A program made the position numbers and the translations under genes. Shown in pieces: positions 26,001 through 36,731 of a stretch of DNA of 64,000 nucleotides; position 1 is the first letter of the stretch, and every line of letters begins with the position of its first letter. The notes under the pieces are model-generated. The model searched no databases. It worked only from the letters and a program-made list of their open reading frames with translations, and was not told the origin of the DNA. The DNA is from Lunularia cruciata (lineage: Eukaryota; Streptophyta; Marchantiopsida; Lunulariales; Lunulariaceae): assembly GCA_948567375.1 (NCBI GenBank), contig OX419756.1, forward strand, positions 75,928,552 through 75,992,551, written 5' to 3'.

Positions 26001-29000
26001 CATGTCACTTAACTTCATGATTTCAGCCCAACTTCCGATTTCAGAGTACACTATCTTGCAAGTCTTGCTTAACAGTCTTCGATTAAATATTGCCCTCTGA
26101 TCAAATGTTGTGGACTTTTTCTCTACATGCTTTGCTTAGCCCTTATCCATTACATGATGTATAACAGTTCTCTACTGGTATTGAGCAGGAAATTTTTATA
26201 TTATGTCCGTGCATCGCCTTACATTCGGATTGTTAGATTCACTTCATCTCCTTTCCGCATTTACTATTCATTTCGATTACTACATGTCATGTTTCCATTT
26301 CATCTACACTTCATTTGCACTTAATGAGTGCCGGATCTACCGTTTGTCAAACGGCTTCTGCTCTCATTTCCTCATATCCAGTCCTCTCACGCTTCACTCC
26401 GATACAGCCAAGACACCATCCCCTCTTCTCTCACTTCGCTCCACTCCACCCATCCTCAACTAAAGCTCTGTCTTTTGTTCCTTGCTCGATGTCTCTCTCT
26501 CTGTTTGATGGTTCCCCCTGCTTTCAGTTTCAGATGCTTACTCTGTTGTGTCTTGGTTGGTATTCCATGATGTATACTAGTTCTCTGCAGGTGCTACTTA
26601 TGAAATGTATCAATTTCGTCCTTAGTTCTGCTTCTCTTCGTAATGTTAGATTCCCTTAGATTCCATTTCCTTACATTCAATCCATTTCGATTTGCATACG
26701 GTCATGGATGCACTTCATATGCATGTTCTCGGTTCCATACTTAGTAGGTTCTGGATCCCCTGTTCTTCGAACGGCTTCTGCTCCCACTTCTGAAATATCT
26801 TGATTTACAGTCCAGTAATCTGCTTGCTTCTCCCGGTGTTGACGGGGCTGATTGTCTGTTGTAGTTCTCAGTCAGAGTCCTGACCTTGCAACGTTTTATG
26901 TTCCCTTCTATAGCTGCATGCACGAAGAAGTATATAACTATCAGTTGACTATCTTACCCATGCATGGGATAGTCGTCCACAAGCCCGTGTTAAGTTCAAA
27001 GTATTGGATGAAGTCTACTGGACATGTAAGCTGTCCCGTGTCACTCGAAAAACTGAAGGAACTGAGATGCCAGCTCCTGCAGCTTTTTCAAGGTTGTAGA
27101 GATGAGGTATGAAACTGATTCTTGACTAATTTTATGGTTCCAGTTATACGCCGATTGCAGTCTCTGCAATCTCTGGGACGGGAACAGGGGATCTGCTAGA
27201 CAGTGTGTGTCTCGAGTTAAGAAATCCCGAGGTGCGGGATCTGCTCATGAAAGTTCAGTAAAGATTCTTTATCGTCGCTGCGTGTTTGAGTCGCTTGAGT
27301 TTTGTTTCATTGTTCTTCCAACTTGACGGTGGATAACGCTCTGTGTACTTGTTTCGGGATCATTAGGTTCCAGACGAAATCGCTGATGAAGAAAGGCCTT
27401 TGGCTATATCAATAATCGGAAGACCAAATGTTGGAAAAAGCAGCATTTTGAATGCTTTGGTTGGGGAAGAGCGAACTATTGTTAGCCCCGTTAGTGGCAC
27501 TACTCGAGATGCCATTGACATGGAATTTACTGGTCCTGATGGGCAGGTATTTGTTCACTGATCGTCTCCCCGGAGCAACACCTGAGAAGTTATGAAAGCA
27601 GTCGTTTTGCCAAATTTAGAGTGCAATACTGTGACATGTGTATAACTTACTAAAGCGTATCTGTCGTTTTTCTCCATGAGAGTCTAATCTTCTCATGTCT
27701 GTTACCATGTACGAGAATCATGTACGAGAACATTTATTGGCCTAATCATGCCTTTTGATTACTTCTAGTTATTTCAACTCATCGACACCGCGGGAATCCG
27801 GCGGCGAACTGCTGTTGCCTCAGCTGCTAGTAGATCAGAGTACCTGTCAATAAATCGGGCTTTCCGTGCCATCCGTCGATCTGATGTGGTGGCGCTTGTT
27901 ATTGATGCTATGACGTGCGTCACAGAGCAGGTATTTCCTATGTGTACACCTCCTGCAATGCCACTGACTTGGAATAAAGTGAAAGGAATGGGCTTCTTGA
28001 CATCTACATCAATGATCAAATTTTGACGGTCTGAGATTGATAGAAGTTGGTGAAGTTTATTGTTGAGTGGTGCCAAAATTCAACTTTGCTCGTTTGAAGG
28101 TCATTTGATCTGCTTTATTAGTTGGTGTGCACAGCAATTTCTCAGTTTCATGCTTCTTACCATTCGTTCAAGGTCAGCACTTCATACGGCACTTCATATC
28201 TTTTCACCTCTAACGTAGAATCGTATATCAAGTTCTTCCTGAGTTGATTATTACCAACAAAGGTAGTTGTTCATCCTCACAAATTTCCTATATCTTTATT
28301 CTCCTCATCATCACCTAGAATTTCATATTTGTTGCTGTTGTTAATCAAGAGAATTACGTGTGAATACAGGATTTCAGATTAGGAGAGAGAATTGAGAAGG
28401 AGGGGAAAGCTTGTGTTATAGTGGTAAATAAATGGGACACTGTTCCTGATAAGGATTCCCAGAGCACTTACTGGTATGATATCGATGTTCGCGAGCGTCT
28501 ACGTGGTCTTGATTGGGCACCAATTGTGTACACCTCCGCCACCAGCGGGCAGAGAATACAAAGGTAGATCGTCTATGAGTTACGTTGTGTTCCTTTGAAC
28601 TTTGATTAAGTGCACCCACTGAGTCAAATGCGGATATATTGTGCATGACAGACAGTAGTTAGACAGCCCTCGCTCGGGTTATTTCGGCTGAAGAATCCGA
28701 AATAATCTTAGCAGTTTTACCTCTATGTATTCGTGCTATTCCCATTTCTTCCATCTTACCTCCAGGGAACCTTTTGTTTTTTCTGCTCTACAGCTACTCC
28801 TATATGGCCCGCTGGTTTCTGCATAGGTTCCAGCGCTCCTTACTTCCTCCCTGATACCATTTCTGAGCGGCACTTTTGGAAACAACCGACTTTGCCTTGG
28901 CACTCATGACCTTTCGAACAGAAACTCGGTACGAGGGGAACTGGCATTCGCCCAGCTACTTCGGCACTCCTTTAGGCACTCCTTTAGGCACTAATGAAGT

Positions 29001-32000
29001 TGTCAGTGCTTTCGTGATGGCTTACTATGACCGCCTGCCTGCTTCCTTAAGTGTTTAGTGTTTTAGGACTCCATACGTTCATAAAGCATGCTGCGATATA
29101 CACTATACTCTCACGCGTCGCTCCAACACGGCCAAGGCATCATCCACTCCTCTCCCTTTCGCTCCACTCCACCCATCCTCCACTAAAGATAGGTTTTCGC
29201 TACTTGCTCTATGTTTCTCCTTTACTTTTGGTTGGGCCCTCCTACTCACTCGATGGTCCTCCTCTGCTGTCAATCTCAGATGCCTAATCTGTTGTCTCTT
29301 TTTGCTTCTTCCATGATGTATACTATTTCACTTCAGATACTACTTGTAAGATTGGATGATCTTGCTTCCGCTTATTTTAGTTATGTTAGATTCACCTCAA
29401 TTCTATATGCATACGGTCATGCATGCATTCCATATGCACTTCACTTGCACGTTCTGGGTTCTGGAACCCCCGTTCTTCGAACAGCATCTGCTCCGATTTC
29501 TCATATTTGTTTTCCTGCTGTCAAACGTCGGTATGGAACCGGGTTGTTTACAACGGGTTCTGTATTTCATCACGTAATATGTATTCCTCTCGCGGCATTG
29601 CTTATATTGTACAAATATATTACTGTTTCTTGCCCTGGATCACGCATGCAATATCTACTCACTACGTCTCCCTCGCTTACCTCTGGCGTTTACCATTCTC
29701 TCGGTCTCCTCTGATGCTATCTCTCTGCCCTTATGCTCTCCTCCCTGCTTTCCCTGCTCTTCCCTCTCTGCTTTTACTACTGCGTATTGCACTCTGGTTT
29801 CTACCCTTTTCCATTCTCTCGCTCTACTCTGATGTTATCTCCCCTCTCTTAATGCTCTCGTCCCTGCTCTTACCTCACTGTTTCTACTACTCTCACCACC
29901 TCGGATATTACATCCTGATTTCTTTCGCTTTTTGCTTCTACGCGTACAATATTAACAATTTCTTCGCAGGTATTATCAAGGTGCATATCCATTTCATATC
30001 CATTCCTGGATTTCATCCAGGAATTTCATACCCATGCTTGGATTCTGCATCCGCCATGTTCATGATCTTCGGATTCTGTATCTCTTTCAAAATCTTTTTT
30101 TTTTTGGTTGCCCTCCTCCTACTCATCTAAGCCCGCTAGTTTCCTGCATAATTGACTACCATGATTCTTAAGTTGCACTTTTGGAAGCAATCGAATTTCC
30201 CTTGGCCACTCATGAGCTTTTGAACAGAAACTCGGTGCGAGTGAAACGTTGACAGAACTTGGAAGATGGTCCTTGTGATACTCCTCCGAACGGAGAACTT
30301 TCTCGTCTCTGCAATAATGTCGTCAGCTATGTGAAGTTCTTGGTTAACGATTTCTATGGACCTATTATGTCTAAGTGTTAATAGTTTAGCATAGGGCAGT
30401 GCTGATTCGCCCAGCTACGTCGGGATTTCATGGGGAACTGACTAAGTCGTTCTTGCTTCCGGGCAGGCTTACTATGACAGTCTGATTGCTTCCTTCTTGT
30501 GTCGTGTGGGACTTAGGCGCTCATACAGCATGTTGCGATATATACATCCATGGTTATCATTGTCTTAGTAACTATTGAGATTTCAGATACTTTGTTCTCT
30601 GTACCAGGTGGGGAGCTTTTATCAGAGCCCACCAGTAGTTCTACCACAGCCAGTACTTACACCAACAGTGTAATGAGTTCTGGATCTCCTGGTCCTCGAA
30701 CGGCTTCTGTCCTCATATATCCAATATCAGTCGCAGGTGTTTTCGTGAAGGTTTACTATGGCCGCCTTCTGCTTCCCCTTTGCTGTTTAGCGTCCCAGGA
30801 CTCAAGCGTCCATAGCGCTTGTTGTGATATACTTTATATCCTGTCCTTTTTCGCTTCGCTCTCGTTACCCTGTTACACTTCGACAGGTTTCTGCAGCCAC
30901 ACCATCCTATAGCTCTCGAATTGTTCCACTCCTCCATTCCCCAGCTAATTCCCTCCCTTTTATTTTTCCTTCGTTCTTTGCCTGATTCATGGGACCTCTT
31001 GTGTATACAGTGTTCCTACCCGACTCCAGCCCAAATGTTTTTATTTTTATCGTTCATGCACTGCTTACTGGCAGTCTTTTACATAGCCTTACCTATTTCT
31101 CGCAGTTGTTTGCATAGAGTTCTCAATTTCATGGTGGTTTACTAGTCTGTTAGCCATATGTTATTCTCAATTTGTTTCAATTATGGCTTTGCTTCAAGTT
31201 ACATTCGATGCATTCTACCTTATGGATTTCTCAATATTCTAGCATTGTCAATTATGTACATTTTGCTTATCGATCATGTGCACCTCATGAGTTCTGGATA
31301 ACCCGTTCCCAGAACGGCATCTGTTCTCGTATACCTACATATCCAATATCACTTTCCCGGAGGCCTGTATACCACACTGTTGTTTGGGAGTCCTTCTTGA
31401 CTTCTGAATTCATATATATACTGTATACTTCACCTTCATCTTAATTCACTTCACCTCTGCTTTTCCCGTTTCAGTTGACTCGTCCCCTTCGTGTGCAGCG
31501 CTGAAGTTTTCTTGCTCCACTCTCGTATCACTAGCGAACCTCTTGACTCTTTCTCATTGTTGTGTCCTGGACTTTCTCTCTACTAATGAATGTTTGTGAT
31601 TTCAGGGATCCATCAGTTATGTCTCGATTTCTTCCCTCATCTTACTCATGTGGATTCTTTTCTTTCTGGACTGATCCTCATTATGTGGTTAAGACTCCAG
31701 CACGTAAGTGTGCGTCTCCACTTTTGCTTGCCCTTGCTTTCCACACTTCCACCTCTGTTCTTTTTGACATTCCCATTACTTTTGAGCGGCACTTTAGGGG
31801 AGCAACTGAGTTTGCCTTGGCACTCATGAGTTTTCGAGCAGAAACTTGGTATGAGGGGTACTGGTAATTGCTCAGCCACTTTGGCACTGCGTGAGGCACT
31901 GATGCAGGTGCTTTCGTGCAGGTTTACTATGGCCGCCTTCTGCTTCCCTTTATTGTTAACGGCTCAGGACTCAAGCGTCCATAGCACTTGTTGCGATATA

Positions 32001-35000
32001 CTTTATATCCTGTCCTTTTTGTCCATAGCACTTGTTGCGATATACTTTATATCCTGTCCTTTTTCGCTTCGCCCTCGTAACCCTGGCACACTTCGACAGG
32101 TTTCTGCAGCCACACCATCCTATAGCTCTTGCATTGTTCCACTCCTCCATTCCCCAGCTAGTTCCCTCCCTATTATTTTTCCTTCGCCCTTTGCCTGATT
32201 CATGGGACCTCTGGTGTATACAGTGTTACTACCCGACTCCAGCTCACGTTTTTTATTTTTTATCGTTCACGCACTACTTACTGGCAGTCTTTTACATAGA
32301 GATACCTATTCCTCGCAGTCATTATCATAGAGTTCTCGATTTCATGGTGGTTTACACTGTTAGCCATATGTTATTCTCAATTTGTTTCAATTATGCCTTT
32401 GCTTCAAGTTACATTCGATGCATTCTACATTACGGATTTCTCACTATTCTAGCATTGTGAATCATGTACATCTTGCTTACCGATCATTTGCAATTCATGA
32501 GTTCTGGATAACCTGTTCCCAGAACGGCTTCTGTTCTTGTATACCTATATATCCTATATCAGTCTCGGTTTAGAATTTGCTCTCAATTCATTTAGTTTAT
32601 TTCCGATTGTTTCACATTCACTTACTTCGAGATTTCTTTATATGAGTTGACCCTTCGCTTTCTCAGAACACATTGGTTCACAGATTCTCTACATGTAGTT
32701 ATATATGGTCGTTGCTTGATAAAGCATGCTTTTTCTGGATTAGATTTCATCTCCTATTCGCTTGTAATTTTCAGTCAGTTCTGCTTTCATTTATTGCCAT
32801 TTCATCTACATTTCATATGCATTTAATGGGTTCTGGATCTCCCTTTCCTCGAACGGCTTCTGTCCTGATATATCCAATATCATGTTTACATTTCTATTCT
32901 CACATTGAGCATTGAGTATATCTCGGTTGCCGTTCATATGCACTTAATGAGTTCTGGATCACCCGTTCCTAGAACGGCTTCTGCTCTCATTTACCAATAT
33001 CCAATATCATGTTTACATTTCATCTGCATTTATATGCATTTAATGAGTTCTGGATCCCCCGTTCAAGGAACGGCCTCTGCTCTCATCTCCTCATATCCGG
33101 GGTACTGACATTCAGTCAGCTACTTCAGCACTACGTTTGGCACTGATGAAGTGGCACGTGCTTTCGTGAAGGATAACTCTGACCGCCTTCTGCTTCCTTC
33201 AGATCGAGGACTCATGCATTCATGGCGCATGTTGGGATACACTCTATCCAGTATATTTTGTAAATGCACTTTGCTTTCTTCTCCTAATATCAAGTTGCGT
33301 TATACGCTCCGCCCCGTCTCAGACAAAACGACATCCACTCCGCTCCCACATCGCTCCACTCCTCCCGTCCTCAACTAATTCCCTCGCTGTTACTATCCGG
33401 TCGCTGTTTGCCTGTTCCATGGTTCATAGATGACTCTCGATGTCAAGGTTCCTGCCCAACTCCAGACTTTAGCTTACTTTCATCGTTCAAGCGTTGCTTG
33501 TAGGTGGACGCTTAATTAAGGTGTTACATTTCTCTGCATAGCTATTACAGAATACACGTTGCTTACTAGTTATTTATATATGTTGTTCTCGATATCATGT
33601 TTACATACGATTTATGATTTACATTTCATCTCACTTTCGCATGTACTTTTCTTTCAGTTTTGGTTTAATCTTATTGCCGTTCCGTTTGCACTTCATGTGC
33701 ATTGACGAGTTCTGGATCTCCCGTTCAAGGAACGGCTTCTGCTCTCATCTCCTCATATCCGGTCCTGTCGCAATTGGCTCCCCCCCACTAACTCTATGTT
33801 TCCTACTTACAAGCATCATGCTAAACCCTCTATGGAGACTTATGCATGCTTATCTCTGTGTAATTGATAGTTATGACGATCTTCACTGGGTTACCATCAT
33901 ATGTCAGAGTCATAGTCAGTCCTGTCAGACGTGGGTATGGAACCCGGGTTGTTTACAACCGGGTTACGCTCATCTTTCGTTATGTATTTCCTTGCTTAGA
34001 TTAACTTCAATTTGCATAGGTTCATGCTTGCATTTCATATGCACGTTCTCGTTTCCCTACTAAGTGTGTTCTGAACCCCCCCTTCTTCGGACGGCTTCTG
34101 CTCCTATTGCTCAAATATGTTCCCAACTTGTCGATGGTGTTCCTCTGCTTTCTCGCATCGCGTTACTCCCTAAGGCACGCTTCCTTCAGTAGATGCCGCA
34201 TACATCTCCAGATATTGAGTGCCATATGCTGTTGATGGGATGTGTCAATCTTTCCCTACTAAGTGGGTTCTGAACCCTCCGTTCTTCGGACGGCTTCTGC
34301 TCCCATTGCTCAAATATGTTCCCAACTTGCACGATGGTGTTCCTCCGCTTTCTCGCATCGCGTTACTCCCTAAGGCACGCTTCCTTCAGTAGATGCCGCA
34401 TACATCTCCAGATATTGAGTGCCATATGCTGTTGATGGAATGTGTCAATCTTGGCTTCTGCTTTTGCAACGATTTACATCGTATGTTTTTGATAAACTCT
34501 TACTTGCTTAAACTTGCATGTACTTACTTGCTTAGATCAGCATGTCTTCGACGGTTTGCATCGCTTCCTGCATGCCTTGCTTAGATCTACATGTCTTCGG
34601 TGTGCATTGGTTCGGTCGTAAGTGGGTGTGGATCCCCTGTTCTGCAAATGGTTTCTGCTCCCGTTGAGCAATGGGAGCAGAAGCCATCCGAGGGACGGGG
34701 GCTCCAGAATCCCCATTACTGATTATAATGTACATAGCGTTGATCCATTACATGGTTCTTCTTCCCTTCTGCATTTGACTAAGTTGCCACTATCGGCCGA
34801 CTTTTATTGCAGAATACTGGATGCTGCTAGTGAGGCCGGAAAGGAAAGGTCACGAAGGTTGACCACAGCAACTCTTAATCAAGTCGTACAAGAAGCATTG
34901 ACTCTTAAGCAGCCTCCTACAAGCCATGGTGGCAAGAAGGGCCGTGTGTACTTCTGTACCCAGGTTGTGTTCTCTACAAAACTTGTCTCAGTACACATTG

Positions 35001-35390
35001 TTCAATTTCGATGGTCTTCCAAGTTTAACGTTGCCAATTTGCAAGGACCATGTTTTTTAGTTTCATCACTTCTATATGAGCCAGTCGTTGTCACGGTTCC
35101 TTGAGAACGGAGATGGGTGCCGAATAATAGTTATGTTTCTGAGACGTGATCCTTCACATTGTGAACAGGCAGCAATTCGGCCACCAACCTTTGTTTTCTT
35201 CGTGAACGATGCGAAATTGTTCCCCGAGCTTTATAGGCGTTATATGGAGAAGCAGCTGCGAGCGAATGTCGGTTATCCCGGCACTCCTATCCGGTTGTTG
35301 TGGCGGAGCAAGAAGAAAACTGAACGTCCGAAAATTGCCAATACTGCTTCGAGATCCAAGCCTGCCTTTTCTTCACGTAGATACAATTGA
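23085..35390 (+). CDS. DER: Plastid-type double GTPase Der (EngA-like)
   Basis: Bacterial-type Der has two tandem GTPase domains and a KH-like domain and assembles the large ribosomal subunit. Plant homologues act in plastids. Eleven exons join in frame: 23085-23252, 23395-23554, 23668-23822, 24033-24326, 24594-24733, 27144-27231, 27367-27546, 27769-27930, 28370-28563, 34813-34963 and 35169-35390 (TGA), giving about 637 residues. Residues 1-56 are rich in Ser and Arg and poor in acids, like a transit peptide; an acidic linker follows. G domain 1 has GRPNVGKS (about 146-153), [14 protein letters not shown] and NKCE (287-290). G domain 2 has GRPNVGKS (353-360), [14 protein letters not shown] and NKWD (469-472). 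The KH-like end includes [15 protein letters not shown] and [10 protein letters not shown]4 of domain 1 is NKCE rather than NKxD, as I recall in other plant Der proteins. Introns 5 and 9 (2410 and 6249 bp) are full of the hairpin repeat family; the others are 113-439 bp. The exact first splice site is the least certain. Confidence 0.95.
24734..27143 (+). repeat. DER intron 5: hairpin-repeat cluster
   Basis: About 2.4 kb of pyrimidine-rich repeats in gene-sense orientation. H2-type hairpins (CCGTTC/GAACGG and variants) lie at about 24930, 26340-26354 (CCGTTT/AAACGG) and 26765. A long R1 module (TTGCCTTGGCACTCATGAG onward) starts near 25478 and ends in an H1 hairpin at 25634-25652 (CATGCG/CGCATG). 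Each hairpin is followed by ATATCCAGTCC-like sequence and CGCTTCGCTCC-like runs. A splice-like cassette lies at 25212-25234. The long open frames here arise from the pyrimidine-rich composition and are not genes. Confidence 0.8.
24930..24962 (+). repeat. Nested H2 palindrome
   Basis: CCGTTCCCAGAA (24930-24941) and TTCTGGGAACGG (24951-24962) form perfect 12-bp arms. The left arm also starts the usual short H2 hairpin, so alternative folds are possible. Confidence 0.8.
31977..32064 (+). repeat. 44-bp tandem duplication after an H1 hairpin
   Basis: The block from GTCCATAGCACTTG through TATATCCTGTCC is repeated exactly once with a 44-bp period. It lies at the right half of an H1 hairpin and its downstream tail. 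Confidence 0.85.
34053..34450 (+). repeat. 199-bp tandem duplication containing H2 hairpins
   Basis: The block starting TCCCTACTAAGTG at 34053 recurs at 34252 with few differences. Each copy has one H2 hairpin of the CCTTCTTCGGACGG type. Confidence 0.9.
34621..34730. repeat. Head-to-head inverted pair of H2 units
   Basis: A plus-strand H2 unit (GTGGATCCCCTGTTC, then TTCTGCTCCCGTTG) is followed directly by a minus-strand unit (GGGAGCAGAAGCC, then CTCCAGAATCCCC). Together they form an imperfect hairpin of about 50-bp arms, 80 bp before DER exon 10. It is one of only two inverted copies I see. Confidence 0.75.
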
Positions 35391-35729
35391 GTTTACAAAT
35401 TAGAAGTTCCGTAGAATGTAACTTTAGCTACCTCAATATTTATACCAAGAAGTGCGATCCCCGACAGCAGATAAGGTTCAGCAATCAAGTTGTGTGTTGC
35501 TGGAGATGTGGGTGTTGAATGTCTGTGAAAAGACATCTTCCCTCACGCATTCTTTTTTCAATACTGAAGCTCTTTCATGTGTCAAAATCAAATTATCTAC
35601 TTATTTGCCTCACTGAAACAAAGTAGGTACGGGATTCACGCTCGGTTAGTTCATATTCATACGGCAAGCTTAGGCAAATGACGCCTGAACTCTCAAATTT
35701 ACTGAAACCTCGTAAGCACTTCACAGCAC

Positions 35730-36038
35730 TTACCACGTGTGTCAAAACGCCCTTCCTATGTTCTCATGTGAAGTTTCTAGAACATTGCGTCCTATGTTTG
35801 CAGCGACACTTCATTCTCGGCGCTGGAACTCCTTGTTTCTTCCGTCAAGAAATCTTGACTTGTTTTATCTACGTTACAACGTATACAACGAATGTGAGAA
35901 CGCCCTTAGTATGTTCGCATGTGAAGTTCTTAGAGAACATTGCGTCCTATGTCTGCAGCGACACTTCATTTTCGGCGCTGGAACTCCTTGTTTCTTCTCT
36001 CAACCAACCTTGAGGTGTTTTGTTTACGTCACAAGGAG
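35730..36038. repeat. 155-bp tandem duplication
   Basis: Two copies share ACGCCCTTxxTATGTTC, a CATTGCGTCCTATG segment, a CAGCGACACTTCATT segment and GGCGCTGGAACTCC. Copy 2 differs by scattered substitutions. Confidence 0.85.
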
Positions 36039-36435
36039 TTGATCCAAAAATATCTTGGGTAGAAGTTCCAGAACCATCAGAATTCATGCGTCAAATGGAG
36101 AGTCAAATCACCACAGCAACAAGATCACTCTCCAAGAATTTTAAGTAAGGCCAGCTATTGAAGAAGGAATACAGCGCAATGTGAACCCCTATCAACATGG
36201 GTGTTTGGTTGGAACTTTCGAGCGTGCTTTCACAACGCAATCTCGACAGTTCCGCGTTGCAAGCTGTGGGAAACTGTGTCTGGGTGGAAATCATGCTGAC
36301 CTCTGTCAACCTTCGATGGAAATGGAAATGTGAGAAACCCAAGGACCCCTACGGATTGTTGCTGACTATAGCACTGGGATACCGTTCCCTGCGACGGATG
36401 TGTGGATCTCTGTTGGAGAGCTTAGAACGGTAAAC
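36037..36435 (+). pseudogene. Possible coding relic, unidentified
   Basis: The sequence just after the 155-bp duplication translates to protein-like text: VDPKISWVEVPEPSEF, SQITTATRSLSKNFK, then, after a one-base frame change, RPAIEEGIQRNVNPY, QHGCLVGTFERAFTTQ, one TGA, and PLRIVADYSTGIPFPA. The NPYxxG segment loosely recalls the PaCCT motif of DHHC acyltransferases, but no DHHC domain is present. It could be a decayed exon set or chance. The frame change and stop argue against an intact gene. Confidence 0.25.
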
Positions 36436-36560
36436 TACGGTTGAAGCATGAATTGAGCATCAAGTGAAGAGTTTTCTTCGCTCGCGACTCATCTCGTATG
36501 CAGAGCAAGTTGTAGAAAAAGTTGGCTGGTGGTACAGTGAGTGTAGTGCTCGAATCACTG

Positions 36561-36731
36561 ATGTCGGCAGACTTGACGTGTTGTTTGAGTCAGAGTTTGA
36601 ATCTTGCTTCCTTGAGATTTTCTCAAGCGTTTCGAGCTGGAGAGTTCATCTATTCATGGTCGCAGCGCCTCTGGGACCGGCCCCATCACTGTGCTCGCTG
36701 CTTCCGCCCCGTCACTGTGGCAGTTGGTAAC
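36561..36731 (+). other. TRM5: In-frame N-terminal extension of TRM5
   Basis: An upstream ATG at 36561-36563 lies 57 codons before the conserved-length TRM5 start at 36732 and is in frame with it, with no stop between. The extension is rich in Ser, Arg, Leu and Cys and nearly free of acidic residues near its start, as in organellar presequences. A longer organelle isoform and a shorter nuclear or cytosolic one could arise from alternative starts. This is inferred; no transcript data are available. Confidence 0.45.

Larger units (their letters stand above)
28564..34812 (+). repeat. DER intron 9: hairpin-repeat array
   Basis: A 6.2-kb intron made almost wholly of the repeat family in gene-sense orientation. 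R1 modules start near 28895, 30208 (partial), 31817 and 33103 (partial). H1 hairpins lie at 29072-29090, 30803-30821, 31972-31990 and 33213-33231. H2 hairpins lie near 29465, 30688, 31305, 32513, 32840, 32963-32977, 33060, 33722, 34082 and 34280. H3 hairpins lie at 29536-29560 and 33941-33965. Splice-like cassettes lie near 29970 and 31606. A head-to-head pair of H2 units lies at 34621-34730. Local tandem duplications occur at 31977-32064 (44-bp period) and 34053-34450 (199-bp period). Confidence 0.85.
35391..36560. other. DER-TRM5 intergenic region
   Basis: Holds the DER 3' flank, a tandem duplication with a 155-bp period (about 35730-36038; GCGTCCTATG at 35787 and 35942), and a possible coding relic at 36037-36435, listed separately. 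No clear polyadenylation signal is seen. Confidence 0.5.

Noticed and set aside
23085-35390. Bacterial contamination because of the bacterial-type Der protein
   Set aside because: The gene has ten GT-AG introns, a transit-like leader and plant-type motifs, so it is nuclear.
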